Assembly: GCF_002154695.1 (NCBI RefSeq)
Contig: NZ_MTAV01000025.1
Coordinates: 1-37,226, forward strand
Source of the DNA: Nostoc sp. T09
GTDB lineage: Bacteria > Cyanobacteriota > Cyanobacteriia > Cyanobacteriales > Nostocaceae
Direction of reading: 5' to 3'
DNA: 37,226 nt
Shown: in pieces, positions 8,103 through 16,455 of the stretch
Layout: each line of letters opens with the position of its first letter
Position numbering within the stretch: the stretch's first letter is position 1
Position numbers and translations under genes: made by a program
The notes under the pieces: model-generated
The model's input: only the letters and a program-made list of their open reading frames with translations
Databases searched by the model: none
What the model was told of the DNA's origin: nothing

Positions 8103-8311
8103 AAGGGAAATTTTATAAATAAATTGAGGGATTTCAAACAAGAACACCTTTTTTTTTCACTTTGAGAGTCTCGAAAAAAATCTTTTACTCTTTTCATAAA
8201 TCAATCATGGTGGCTTTAAGCCCACTTAGCAGAGGGCGAAATATAGTTTCTTTCTTCTGCCTCCTGCCCTCTGCCTTTCTTTATAATTTGCACCTTTGCG
8301 CCAACCAATTC

Positions 8312-8680
8312 TTAATCCTCATCTAAAGGTAAACCCGCCTTAACTTTCCCTCTAGCAAAATAGCGCCCAAACTGGAGTTCATAGACTTCATCTTCGTCTT
8401 GTGTCTCCACTTCCAAATCAGAACGAGGATAACTCACACATAATAGGGCATAACCTTTCCGCCGTAACTCTGGTGACAATCCTATTGCTTCTGGTTGGTA
8501 AATTTCTCCCGACAGCACCCTAACAGCACAAGTCGTGCAAGCCCCATTACGGCAAGAAAACGGCAATTCTGTTCCTTGTTGTTCAGCGCTGTGCAAAATG
8601 TAGCGGTCTTCTGGCACTTCTAGGGTATATTCTTTGCCAGAATTGCGATCGTGAACTCTAATCGTGTATGTTCGGGACAT
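8312..8680 (-). CDS. [2Fe-2S] plant-type ferredoxin with C-terminal extension
   Basis: A one-electron carrier with the plant-type cluster motif Cys43-x4-Cys48-x2-Cys51-x29-Cys81. From the ATG at 8680 it is 122 aa, about 25 longer than photosynthetic PetF (about 98). The extra part is the C-terminal segment ELQFGRYFARGKVKAG plus an acidic end, which recalls the extended FdC-type ferredoxins of cyanobacteria and plants. It probably serves a partner other than bulk PSI-to-FNR flow. A frame extending to 8710 adds ten residues that do not look like ferredoxin. It is a single gene divergent from tRNA-Ser. Confidence 0.9.
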   Translation of the reverse strand: MSRTYTIRVHDRNSGKEYTLEVPEDRYILHSAEQQGTELPFSCRNGACTTCAVRVLSGEIYQPEAIGLSPELRRKGYALLCVSYPRSDLEVETQDEDEVYELQFGRYFARGKVKAGLPLDED

Positions 8681-8772
8681 TTTAATTGAGGATTTTAGCT
8701 CTACTTTCAAATATCTTCTTTCATCTTTGCATTTTCTGGGATTTCAGTGTAGAATCGTAAATCGTGGCACCT

Positions 8773-8859
8773 GGAGAGGTGGCCGAGTGGTTGAAGGCGC
8801 AGCACTGGAAATGCTGTTATGCAGCAATGTATACGAGGGTTCGAATCCCTCCCTCTCCG
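8773..8859 (+). tRNA. tRNA-Ser (anticodon GGA)
   Basis: The acceptor stem GGAGAGG (8773-8779) pairs with CCTCTCC (8852-8858), with discriminator G8859. The anticodon stem CAGCA/TGCTG closes the loop CTGGAAA with GGA at 8807-8809. A long variable arm and the GGTTCGAATCC T-arm identify a class II serine tRNA of 87 nt. CCA is not encoded. GGA reads UCC and UCU codons. A run of five T follows directly. Confidence 0.97.
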
Positions 8860-8918
8860 TTTTTAAAGCTAGTCTCAACATCTAGCTTGAACCCAAGTTA
8901 GATAAACAATTGGGTTCA
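8860..8918 (+). terminator. Two hairpins behind tRNA-Ser
   Basis: TTTTT directly follows the tRNA. Then AAGCTAG (8866-8872) pairs with CTAGCTT (8882-8888), and TGAACCCAA (8888-8896) pairs with TTGGGTTCA (8910-8918). They probably end or process the tRNA transcript, though neither is followed by a T-run. Confidence 0.4.
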
Positions 8919-9005
8919 GCAAACAGCCTTATATTATCAAAACTATTTTCTAAATTTGGTACTTAAAATTAGCGATCGCCTGCATATTTAAGAGCTATAA
9001 AAATT

Positions 9006-9122
9006 GCGATTGCTTCTTAATTTACCTTCTTTTCTAAAGTCCGCCTGCGCGGACTTTGCCTGTGTAGCCGCGACTTCTAGTCGCCAGGGCTTCTTACAAT
9101 TAGCGATCGCTTCTTAATTTAC
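9006..9122. repeat. Fold-back repeat element between 20-bp direct repeats
   Basis: GCGATTGCTTCTTAATTTAC (9006-9025) and GCGATCGCTTCTTAATTTAC (9103-9122) differ at one base and flank a 77-base insert. The insert has a 9-bp stem AAAGTCCGC/GCGGACTTT (9036-9044, 9049-9057) and a second stem GCGACT-TCT-AGTCGC (9070-9084). The rest of the 8919-9169 gap is AT-rich with no coding signal. Confidence 0.7.
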
Positions 9123-9169
9123 AACTCCAATAAGTTCGCCTACTTATTTATTAATAACTCTTTTTATCG

Positions 9170-10933
9170 CTACATATCCCATTCCTTAAACAATCCCATC
9201 AATTTACGCTTCCGCCCATGCTGCTGCATTAACTTGGCTTTATAGCTATCCCAATCTGCCTTTCTCTCAGATTCCAAGTAGGCGGCGCGAGCCTTTTTTA
9301 ACCACTGAACTGCCTGATCGTAAGATTCTGCCTTACCTGCATCCATAATCGATTCCGCACGGCGACAAGCATTAGCAATTACCCAGCTAGGATTGTGAGA
9401 TATTGCCGCATCCATGACTTGATGAACTAAATCATCATGGTAATAATTGAGTTCATTGACAATTTTAATAGCATCATCAATTAACCCTTCATGTAAGAAA
9501 ATATCTACCTTGGCTGATTCTCTTCCCCAACCGCCAGATGTGCGAATAATTTGCAAAAGTTCTGTTTTAATATTTGCCCAGTTTTCTCCTGCTAATTCTG
9601 CCATCTTTTGGTAATCAACAAAGGAAGCTTTGACTTGGAAAGCAGCCTTGAGTGCCGATAAAGCAGCTTCCCGATTTCCTAATTCCTGGGCTAAATCACT
9701 TGTCCAAATACCCAATTCATACTGACAATTTCCTGGTAAATTTAAGCCAATTTGGGCAATATCTAGCGCTTCTGCCAATGAATCCTGCTGCCCAAAGGTT
9801 TTCGCTAGGGCAAAGGCTTCTTCCATTGTGTCCATCTGAGCTTGCGCGGCTGTTATTGCTTCGTCTATTCTGCCTAAACGCCCCAGCATTGTCAGATATT
9901 GTTCGGTTTGTCCTTCGGCTGCTGCCAAGTACAGGTATTCTTGGTAACGTTCCTGACGTTCCAAAATTTTGAGGCGAATTAAAGCTAAATCATCGGCGTA
10001 GTCTGGTATTTCTTCTTCCCAAACTCCCATTTCCGGGATATTACCTTGAAGAACTTGCATAAGTGGCGAGTAATCCCAACCTTGCCGTAACGCTTCAGAA
10101 GCTAAGTCAAAATCAGCATCCCACTCATCCTGCCATGCTTCCAAATTGACTTGGATATCAACTTTTTCTTCTGGGGTAAGTTCAGCAGTGAGAATTGCTT
10201 CACACCAAGCCTTATTCAATTCTTGGACAATCTCATAGTTGTCAGCACCGTAGTCTGCGACATCATCCCAGTTTTCTACACAACTAGAGGTAATCGCTTC
10301 TAAAATAGCGATCGCATTATGACCATCTCCCCGTTCACTCAAATCTACGGCGGTTTGCACTACACTGAGCAATTCCTCACTGATGGGGTCATCATCATAA
10401 CCATCTTCCCAAGCACGCACGGCATCGCGGAGAATCTGGCGTACTTTCTGCCCAAAAGGCTTTGGATCTATATTGAAAGTTTTTGCGCTTGGCTGTTTAA
10501 CGGGAGTAGATGTAATCCAGTTGACATGGCGATCGATAGCCTCGATCAATCTGGGATATTCTGCTACTAACTGTAGCAGTAACTTTTTAGTTTGTCGCTC
10601 ATCCAGGCGATTCAGAAGTTGTTCTAGGGTGGGACGCTCCTCTATACTTTCTGGCTGACGCATACAAACAAGCATGGTTGCCACAATATGTTTACACCAC
10701 CCCTCAGCATCATAGGGACAAGTGCATTTAACTGAGGTTAATCCCCCGCTATTAAAACTGAGGCTGACTTGATAGGGGTGAGCTTGATTTCCTTCTACTT
10801 CAGCCTGAAGTAGGTTACCTCGTTGGGTAAGGGACATCACGGCATCCGCCTCATAATATGCCTCACCTCGTTGAAAAGATTTGGCGTTGGCATTCCGGCG
10901 GATAGTAAATTCACTTAACTTGGGAATTAACAT
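9170..10933 (-). CDS. SWIM zinc-finger domain protein
   Basis: A 587-aa protein with an N-terminal SWIM zinc finger: Cys70-x-Cys72-x7-Cys80-x-His82. The following ~500 residues are predominantly helical and acidic, with repeated blocks resembling TPR/SEL-like arrays (for example ERQERYQEYLYLAAAEGQ). SWIM domains are thought to bind DNA or proteins; the C-terminal half suggests a scaffold. No enzymatic motif is seen and the function is unknown. It starts at ATG 10933 without an evident Shine-Dalgarno sequence; a HIP1 palindrome lies just upstream. It stands alone, divergent from lpdA. Confidence 0.85.
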   Translation of the reverse strand: MLIPKLSEFTIRRNANAKSFQRGEAYYEADAVMSLTQRGNLLQAEVEGNQAHPYQVSLSFNSGGLTSVKCTCPYDAEGWCKHIVATMLVCMRQPESIEERPTLEQLLNRLDERQTKKLLLQLVAEYPRLIEAIDRHVNWITSTPVKQPSAKTFNIDPKPFGQKVRQILRDAVRAWEDGYDDDPISEELLSVVQTAVDLSERGDGHNAIAILEAITSSCVENWDDVADYGADNYEIVQELNKAWCEAILTAELTPEEKVDIQVNLEAWQDEWDADFDLASEALRQGWDYSPLMQVLQGNIPEMGVWEEEIPDYADDLALIRLKILERQERYQEYLYLAAAEGQTEQYLTMLGRLGRIDEAITAAQAQMDTMEEAFALAKTFGQQDSLAEALDIAQIGLNLPGNCQYELGIWTSDLAQELGNREAALSALKAAFQVKASFVDYQKMAELAGENWANIKTELLQIIRTSGGWGRESAKVDIFLHEGLIDDAIKIVNELNYYHDDLVHQVMDAAISHNPSWVIANACRRAESIMDAGKAESYDQAVQWLKKARAAYLESERKADWDSYKAKLMQQHGRKRKLMGLFKEWDM

Positions 10934-11305
10934 CGAGCGATCGCTTTCAGAAATCCTGTGCGTGCGAAGATTTTAAACCTTGCTTGGATATGTAACTAAC
11001 ACGTTGCAAATAAACTCAACGTTTGAGAATTGGGTCTAGGAGGAGAGGCCAGAGCAGACAAGGAGAATAATTAATGACCTTGCCTTTGCCTATTGCCCAT
11101 TTTTAATTCAAGGCATAGCAGTTAACTAATCTAAGTATAAAATACAGCGAGTATATAAGTTTGATTATGATACTGAAGATATTCAGTCCCTTTGCCTGCT
11201 AGCGTAAATCATAAATTGGAATTAGTAACTCCCGAACCTCAAGGGGGTTGCACTGATTGCTAGTCAAGTTGAGAATAAATAGGCGGAGCACACGGGGAAA
11301 CTAAC
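10934..11305. other. Divergent intergenic region, SWIM gene / lpdA
   Basis: These 372 bases must hold the promoters of both divergent genes, but no convincing -35/-10 pair stands out. Degenerate STRR-like text (TGACCTTGCCTTTGCC near 11074-11090) is present. No small coding frame was credible. Confidence 0.4.
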
Positions 11306-12736
11306 GTGAGTCAGGGATTCGATTACGATTTAGTGATTATAGGCGCTGGTGTAGCTGGACATGGAGCAGCCCTACACGCCGTAAGTTGCGGTTTAAAAAC
11401 AGCGATTATTGAAGCAGCTGATATGGGAGGAACCTGTGTCAACCGGGGCTGTATTCCCTCGAAAGCGCTGTTGGCGGCATCTGGACGTGTGCGGGACTTA
11501 CGTAATGCCCACCACCTGAAGTCGTTGGGAATTCAAGTTGGTAGTGTGGAGTTTGATCGGCAAGCGATCGCCAATCATGCTACCAATCTTGTCGAGAAAA
11601 TCCAAGGCGATTTAACCAACAGCCTCAAGCGTCTGGGAGTTGATATCATTAAGGGCTGGGGAAAACTAACTGGTACGCAAAAAGTCAGCATTACTGGGGA
11701 TGGTGGTGAAAAAACTATCACAGCCAAAGACATCATCCTTTCCCCTGGTTCAGTGCCTTTTGTGCCTCCAGGCATTGAAGTAGATGGCAAAACTGTCTTT
11801 ACTAGTGACCAAGGAGTGAAGTTAGAATCGCTACCAAACTGGGTGGCAATTATTGGCAGTGGCTACATTGGCTTGGAATTTTCCGATATTTACTCAGCTT
11901 TGGGCAGTGAAATCACGATGATTGAAGCCCTAGATCAGCTAATGCCGGGATTTGACCGCGATATTGCCAAACTTGCCGAACGGGTGCTGATTACTCCCCG
12001 CGATATCGAAACGAAAGTAGGGATCTATGCTAAAAAGGTGATTCCTGGTTCTCCTGTGGTGATTGAGTTAGCAGATTTCAAAACCAAAGAAGATTTAGAT
12101 GTCATTGAGGTAGATGCTTGTCTAGTGGCTACCGGACGCATTCCAGCTACTAAAAATCTCGGTTTAGAGTCTGTAGGTGTGGAACTCGACCGCAGGAATT
12201 TCATTCCCGTCGATGACCGTATGGCGGTATTATCTTCTGGGGAAGTAGTGCCTCATCTGTGGGCAATTGGTGATGCTAACGGCAAAATGATGCTAGCTCA
12301 TGCTGCTTCTGCTCAAGGTATCGTCGCAGTAGAAAATATCATTGGACGCCCGCGAGAAGTAGATTATCGCAGCATCCCCGCAGCAGCTTTTACTCACCCA
12401 GAAGTTAGCTATGTGGGCTTAACGGAAACAGCAGCTAAGGAATTAGGTCAAGCTGAGGGCTTTGAAGTGGGTACGAGTAAGAGTTACTTCAAAGGTAATT
12501 CTAAAGCCTTGGCAGAAAATGAAGCAGACGGCATCGCTAAGGTAGTCTATCGCAAAGACACAGGTGAAGTCTTAGGCGTCCACATCTTTGGACTACACGC
12601 CTCAGATATCATCCATGAAGCGTCAGCAGCCGTTGCTAACCGCCAATCTGTAAATACCCTCGCTCATTTAGTTCACGCCCATCCTACACTTTCAGAAGTG
12701 CTGGACGAAGCTTATAAAAGAGCGATCGCTCATTAG
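11306..12736 (+). CDS. lpdA: Dihydrolipoyl dehydrogenase (E3)
   Basis: This FAD-dependent disulfide oxidoreductase reoxidises dihydrolipoamide in the pyruvate dehydrogenase and glycine cleavage complexes, reducing NAD+. It has the N-terminal FAD site GAGVAG (about 13-18) and the redox disulfide Cys44-VNRG-Cys49 followed by IPSK. It also has a central NAD site GSGYIG, a second FAD motif AIGDANG, and the C-terminal catalytic HAHPTLSE (His459, Glu464). At 476 aa it is full length. It starts with GTG at 11306; GGGGAAA about 6 bases upstream is a weak ribosome-binding candidate. trpC follows 96 bases after the stop, separated by inverted STRRs, so read-through is uncertain. Confidence 0.95.
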   Translation: MSQGFDYDLVIIGAGVAGHGAALHAVSCGLKTAIIEAADMGGTCVNRGCIPSKALLAASGRVRDLRNAHHLKSLGIQVGSVEFDRQAIANHATNLVEKIQGDLTNSLKRLGVDIIKGWGKLTGTQKVSITGDGGEKTITAKDIILSPGSVPFVPPGIEVDGKTVFTSDQGVKLESLPNWVAIIGSGYIGLEFSDIYSALGSEITMIEALDQLMPGFDRDIAKLAERVLITPRDIETKVGIYAKKVIPGSPVVIELADFKTKEDLDVIEVDACLVATGRIPATKNLGLESVGVELDRRNFIPVDDRMAVLSSGEVVPHLWAIGDANGKMMLAHAASAQGIVAVENIIGRPREVDYRSIPAAAFTHPEVSYVGLTETAAKELGQAEGFEVGTSKSYFKGNSKALAENEADGIAKVVYRKDTGEVLGVHIFGLHASDIIHEASAAVANRQSVNTLAHLVHAHPTLSEVLDEAYKRAIAH

Positions 12737-12742
12737 TTTTTT

Positions 12743-12829
12743 GTCCTTTGTCCTTTGTCATTTGTCCTTGGTTAATCAACAGGGACAAATGACCAATGAC
12801 CGATGATTAATGACCCTTGACCCTTGACA
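12743..12829. repeat. Inverted pair of STRR arrays between lpdA and trpC
   Basis: Four heptamers of GTCCTTT type (12743-12770) face six of AATGACC/CTTGACC type (12788-12829). Across them GTCATTTGTCC (12757-12767) pairs perfectly with GGACAAATGAC (12783-12793), an 11-bp stem with a 15-base loop. The array ends three bases before the trpC ATG. Confidence 0.8.
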
Positions 12830-12832
12830 AAT

Positions 12833-13723
12833 ATGCAAATCCGTCGCCGTTCACCTAGTACACCTATTGCTGTTTCATATTTAAGTTATCAGGTTGCTGT
12901 GCCAGGTGCAGAGCCAAATAACATTTTGGAGGAAATTGTTTGGCAAAAAGAAATAGAAGTTGACCAAATGCGGGAAAGAGTACCTTTGCGGGAATTGCAA
13001 AAGCAAGCACTCACTGCACCGCCAACTCGTGATTTTGTGGGGGCGCTACGACAAGGTAAGACAAAACCAGCATTGATTGCAGAAGTTAAAAAAGCTTCGC
13101 CTAGTAAAGGTGTTTTACGGGAGAATTTTGACCCAACTGCGATCGCGCTTTCTTATCAACAAGGAGGTGCTAGTTGTCTTTCTGTACTAACAGATGAGAA
13201 ATTCTTTCAAGGCAGCTTTGACAATTTAGCAAAGGTTCGGACTGTAGTAGATTTACCTTTGTTGTGTAAAGATTTTATTATCTATCCTTATCAGATGTAC
13301 TTAGCACGCATTCGGGGGGCAGATGCAGTTTTATTGATTGCCGCTATACTCAGCGATCAAGATTTGCAGTACTTCGTGAAAATTGCCAATTCTCTCAACA
13401 TGGCAGCTTTAATTGAAGTGCATAGTTTGGCAGAACTTGACCGTGTGTTAGCCTTAGATGGCGTCACTTTGGTAGGAATTAACAATCGCAATTTAGAAGA
13501 TTTTTCTGTAGACTTGCAAACAACTTGTCAACTACTTGCCCAAAGAGGTAAGCAGTTGCAAGAACGGAACATCTTGGTTGTGAGCGAGTCAGGTTTACAT
13601 AAAGCAGATGATTTAAGTTTAGTATCAACAGCTGGCGCATCTGCCGTGCTTATTGGTGAGTCTTTAGTTAAACAATCAGAGCCAGAGCTAGCAATTGCCA
13701 ATCTCTTTGCTAAATCTTCATAG
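12833..13723 (+). CDS. trpC: Indole-3-glycerol-phosphate synthase
   Basis: It closes the indole ring of tryptophan from carboxyphenylaminodeoxyribulose phosphate. The (beta/alpha)8-barrel signatures are present in order: [46 protein letters not shown] and a C-terminal phosphate-binding GESLVK. From the ATG at 12833 it is 296 aa, including the ~40-residue N-terminal extension seen in cyanobacterial TrpC. A TTG nine bases upstream is less likely. The 5' side is pure STRR with no Shine-Dalgarno sequence. No other trp gene is nearby, in keeping with dispersed trp genes in cyanobacteria. Confidence 0.95.
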   Translation: MQIRRRSPSTPIAVSYLSYQVAVPGAEPNNILEEIVWQKEIEVDQMRERVPLRELQKQALTAPPTRDFVGALRQGKTKPALIAEVKKASPSKGVLRENFDPTAIALSYQQGGASCLSVLTDEKFFQGSFDNLAKVRTVVDLPLLCKDFIIYPYQMYLARIRGADAVLLIAAILSDQDLQYFVKIANSLNMAALIEVHSLAELDRVLALDGVTLVGINNRNLEDFSVDLQTTCQLLAQRGKQLQERNILVVSESGLHKADDLSLVSTAGASAVLIGESLVKQSEPELAIANLFAKSS

Positions 13724-13835
13724 CCTACTCTATCTAAGGGTTAAGCAAATACTGGTTGCCTATGTAACAATTTAGTTAGTAGCAAAAAACTTTGGCTTAT
13801 CCAAAAATCCCTTATTAAAAAAAACAATAAACTTC

Positions 13836-14084
13836 ATGGAGCAAATTCCTCTGCCCTCACCTATCCACTACGAACTTATACTGCAACTTTTAGAAAGACA
13901 AACGATGTCAGCAGTAAGTCAAAATCCGGATTTGCGGCATCAGGTGAATCAGCTAATTATTAGTCTGCGTAAAGCAGCTGCCCAACAAAAGCACCTGGAA
14001 GAAATTTGCCAGTTTTCCTCTGTAGCGATTGACCATCGTTGGTCGATCAACCATCATGCTGAAAAAGCTGTTGCTCCTGAATAA
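13836..14084 (+). CDS. Small conserved cyanobacterial protein (DUF5340-like)
   Basis: An 82-aa soluble, probably helical protein (PSPIHYELILQLLERQT, then QVNQLIISLRKAAAQQKHLEE). I believe it belongs to the cyanobacterial DUF5340 family, from memory of the HYELxLQLLERQT pattern; no function is known. It is 112 bases downstream of trpC on the same strand and is followed by a 12-bp hairpin, so it may be the last gene of the lpdA-trpC group. There is no clear ribosome-binding site (A-rich upstream). Confidence 0.75.
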   Translation: MEQIPLPSPIHYELILQLLERQTMSAVSQNPDLRHQVNQLIISLRKAAAQQKHLEEICQFSSVAIDHRWSINHHAEKAVAPE

Positions 14085-14099
14085 CAACTCTTGAGCAGG

Positions 14100-14129
14100 G
14101 GAGGAAAGAGGGCCACTCCTCTTTCCTCC
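14100..14129 (+). terminator. 12-bp hairpin after the DUF5340-like gene
   Basis: GGAGGAAAGAGG (14100-14111) pairs perfectly with CCTCTTTCCTCC (14118-14129) around a 6-base loop, 15 bases past the stop at 14084. No T-run follows, so it may act as a stabilising 3' hairpin as much as a terminator. Confidence 0.5.
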
Positions 14130-14713
14130 TCTAAAAACCATACGTAACTGTTTCTAATCGCAAAGCTCAAGCCTTAGTTGCAGTCATTTTTCACGGTTTT
14201 AGACTGTACCTGTGTGACAAGCTTTATATCGGTGCATCAGATTTTCTGTGTCGTCAAAACTACCTTGAGTGACAGGTATTGTGTGATAGGTTTTTATTGG
14301 TTTGGCGTTGAATCGCTTGCTACCACAACCACCTAATAATGTGACTTGTATGCGCGCTTATTTGTAGCTGAACTTGGCTACGAAAACTTCTCTCTAGAGA
14401 GCCGATGCACTAATAGTTATTACAAAAGTACAAATCTATAAAGTTCGATAAACCAGTTATTTCAGGCGCAACATTTGGGAAATAATTTTTGGCGATCGCA
14501 AAGCGTTGTTGCTTCGGTAGGTATTCATATTTTCATTCCGAATGCTTTGGTAATGCATTCTCCATATCCTACGTCTTGTGTTAATTACTTCTACTGGACT
14601 AATGCTCTAGTAGCAAGTGTAGCGGTGGCGGCTAGAGTATTTTGTCAATATCGAGCCATAACTTTCTTGTAGCAATTTGAAAAATAATTGTGACAGATTG
14701 ATGACTCAAAAAT
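14130..14713. other. Long intergenic region without recognised genes
   Basis: About 580 AT-rich bases with one HIP1 site (near 14491). A 65-codon plus-strand frame at 14475-14672 starts with TTG, lacks a ribosome-binding site and has no recognisable domain. I see no RNA fold or promoter I would defend. Confidence 0.4.
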
Positions 14714-14905
14714 TTATCCAGCAACTCGTTCACAATCACGTGATGAGGATTGTTCAGATTCGCAACACTCATCACTCATAACTAAATCAAAAGAGCGAGT
14801 TGAATATCTAACTCGCTCTTTTGGTTTTAAACTAAACAAATAGTCAGGGTAAAAGTTTGTTTCCTTTTCTATTAGCCTTTGTGATCGGCGTAATTGATTT
14901 GACAT
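14714..14905 (-). CDS. Possible 63-aa Arg/Ser-rich protein (uncertain)
   Basis: The frame starts with ATG at 14905 behind AGGAGA (9 bases) and GAGG (1 base), and follows the DUF2949 gene by 31 bases on the same strand. These are the only arguments for it. The product is polar and charged (RRSQRLIEKE, SDECCESEQSSSRDC) with no domain I know. A perfect 13-bp terminator-like palindrome (14789-14822) lies inside the frame, which argues that the transcript normally ends there. It may be a real small gene attenuated by the hairpin or a chance frame. Confidence 0.35.
   Translation of the reverse strand: MSNQLRRSQRLIEKETNFYPDYLFSLKPKERVRYSTRSFDLVMSDECCESEQSSSRDCERVAG
14789..14828. terminator. Strong bidirectional terminator-like palindrome
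   Basis: AAAAGAGCGAGTT (14789-14801) and AACTCGCTCTTTT (14810-14822) form a perfect 13-bp stem with an 8-base loop. GGTTTT follows on the plus strand. It can end transcription arriving from the DUF2949 side. Confidence 0.75.
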
Positions 14906-14936
14906 ACCTCGATTCTCCTACATGAGCTATTCATAT

Positions 14937-15128
14937 CTATGCCGTCTCCAGCCAATCATAAATTTGCTCTAGCTGATCGAGAGTAATCAAACCATACTGC
15001 CAAAGTATCATAGGTAAAGGGCCTGGATCTTGCTCTCTATGCCGCAAAGCCACGGACAAAGAAGCTGTAGAAATTGCCAAATCTTCTTGCAAAAAATGAA
15101 TCAGCCGAGAATACTTTGATGGTGACAT
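14937..15128 (-). CDS. DUF2949 family small protein
   Basis: A 63-aa cyanobacterial protein of unknown function. It is recognised by LIHFLQEDLAIS, ALRHREQDPGPLPMILWQYGLI and LDQLEQIYDWLE, which I associate with DUF2949. I chose ATG 15128 over the upstream in-frame start at 15164 because GGAGGTGA lies at ideal distance before it. It is predicted helical and cytoplasmic. A long 5' region with a folded element (15278-15356) precedes it, so regulation through the leader is possible. Confidence 0.8.
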   Translation of the reverse strand: MSPSKYSRLIHFLQEDLAISTASLSVALRHREQDPGPLPMILWQYGLITLDQLEQIYDWLETA

Positions 15129-15277
15129 TTGTATCTCACCTCCTTGTGCAGAGTGTATTGTCATATATCAGTTCGCCATTTCTCAGTAGCCATTAGCCAG
15201 TATCTTATCTGTCACTATGGCATTAATACTTAAATACCACAGCAAATCTTGTCTAAATTTACCTTAAAGAAATTGCT

Positions 15278-15356
15278 CTGATTGAGAGAAGCACAAAAGC
15301 TCAACTCTCGAGCTAATTGCCTGAGAGATGCTCCAGTAGCACTTTTCTCAGATCAA
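15278..15356 (-). ncRNA. Structured element upstream of DUF2949 (unclassified)
   Basis: The ends (CTGATTGAGAGAAGC near 15279-15292 and GCACTTTTCTCAGATCA near 15339-15355) are imperfectly complementary over about 13 pairs. They close an inner stem AGCTC/GAGCT (15298-15302, 15309-15313). The minus-strand text GGAGCA...CTCTCAGGCAA recalls parts of glycine riboswitches, but the spacing is wrong. It could be a leader fold or a small RNA. The rest of 15129-15676 shows no gene. Confidence 0.3.
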
Positions 15357-15676
15357 ATTGGTTTCATTTTTAGTAAAGGTAGGATCTTATTTTAATTAGA
15401 CATGTGGTAACAAATATTCCTTAGCTTATAGTCTCTTATTAACGCCTATTTGCACGTACACCAAAAGGAAGATCTTTGAAGGAGAAAGCTTAAAGCTCTG
15501 ATTCTACCGTGGGGAAAGAAGAGCTTCCAATAATTGGCAATCTATTCAATAGTCGCTTTGTGATCGCATATTATACCAAATTACGTGATATTTTTTTTAC
15601 ATCTACATTATTTGTTTAGATTTTACAATTGTTTAAAAAAGCAACCAACAAACCTGCTTCTACGTAAATTTGCTGT

Positions 15677-16186
15677 TTATAAGACATTAATTTTGATACT
15701 ATCTCCAACCTTTAACCTTAATTCAGTAGCTCGTCCAGACCGCAGTTCAATTACTGTATCAATAGGTGTGTTGGGACCGTATGTAGGGCAAGGCTCCTTA
15801 ATGCAAGGAGGAGCAGAAGTTTGGATATACTTGACAACCCCATTCTGCATAAAGACTATATCTAGAGGGATGAGCGTATTCTTCATCCAGAACCTAACTG
15901 GTTGTGCTGAAGGAAACTTAAACAACATCCCTTGGTTATCTGGCAAAGATGTCCGATACATCAAACCTATTTCCTGCTGTTTCGGTGTCTGTGCCACTTC
16001 CAACTGCACCTTAGTGCCATTAGGAACAATAGCTTCGGCAGAAATCGGTAGTTTTTGACCAGCTGATACTGGTGCTTGAGTTTGAGAATCAGATGTGGCC
16101 GTAGGAGGTTTAGCTGTAGTTGGTGGAGAACAGCCCATCAGCAAAACACTCAGCAATATTGAAAACAAACTAAGTCCACGCAACAT
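15677..16186 (-). CDS. DUF192 family lipoprotein
   Basis: A 169-aa exported protein. Its hydrophobic signal ends in the lipobox LMGC19, followed by a Pro/Thr/Ser linker (20-45) and a DUF192 domain (about 55-167). Family hallmarks are EIGLMYRTSLPDNQGMLFKF, RFWMKNTLIPLDIVFM and the closing ELRSGRATELRLKVGDSI. DUF192 is a widespread small beta-rich domain without an established activity. It is probably anchored on the periplasmic side of a membrane. The gene is isolated, with nothing adjacent that explains it. Confidence 0.88.
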   Translation of the reverse strand: MLRGLSLFSILLSVLLMGCSPPTTAKPPTATSDSQTQAPVSAGQKLPISAEAIVPNGTKVQLEVAQTPKQQEIGLMYRTSLPDNQGMLFKFPSAQPVRFWMKNTLIPLDIVFMQNGVVKYIQTSAPPCIKEPCPTYGPNTPIDTVIELRSGRATELRLKVGDSIKINVL

Positions 16187-16384
16187 AAAAGTACCAATTT
16201 TGTAATTGAGATTACGATTTTACAAAATATTAAGCAAGAAAGCTCACAATTTATAGCAGATTTGCTGGGATAAAGTACATAAAACTTTTCACAACGAACC
16301 AAACTCTTATCCCTTAACCGTTCAGGCTTTCCCAACTCCAAGTTATATTGCACTCAACTGCCACAATATACTCGTTGAATCAAG

Positions 16385-16410
16385 AATCCCACCTTTTTAG
16401 GGGTGGGATT
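16385..16410 (-). terminator. Hairpin downstream of the NblR-like gene
   Basis: AATCCCACC (16385-16393) pairs with GGTGGGATT (16402-16410), with an 8-base loop, 46 bases past the regulator stop at 16456. On the minus strand CTTGATT follows, a weak T-tract. Confidence 0.55.
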
Positions 16411-16455
16411 GTCGAATAATTGCTCTGTAGTCTTTGTTACTCCTGCCATTGGCTT

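Noticed and set aside
8072-8197. N-terminal extension of the nuclease frame
   Set aside because: It runs through four ATGGCAG repeats and places the lipoprotein signal in mid-protein; ATG 8071 gives a proper signal peptide.
12743-12829. Inverted STRRs as a possible CRISPR array or attachment site
   Set aside because: Units are contiguous heptamers with no spacers, typical of STRRs.
13953-14141. 62-codon minus-strand frame opposite the DUF5340-like gene
   Set aside because: A shadow of the plus-strand gene and of the terminator hairpin.
14475-14672. 65-codon plus-strand frame in the long gap after the DUF5340-like gene
   Set aside because: TTG start, no ribosome-binding site, odd composition and no recognisable domain.
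15278-15356. Glycine riboswitch on the minus strand
   Set aside because: Only the GGAGCA and CTCTCAGGCAA fragments match; the intervening stem is missing and the downstream gene is not a glycine gene.
16150-16353. 67-codon minus-strand frame overlapping the DUF192 start
   Set aside because: It overlaps the clear lipoprotein signal in another frame, is rich in rare Cys/Leu runs, and has no supporting signals.
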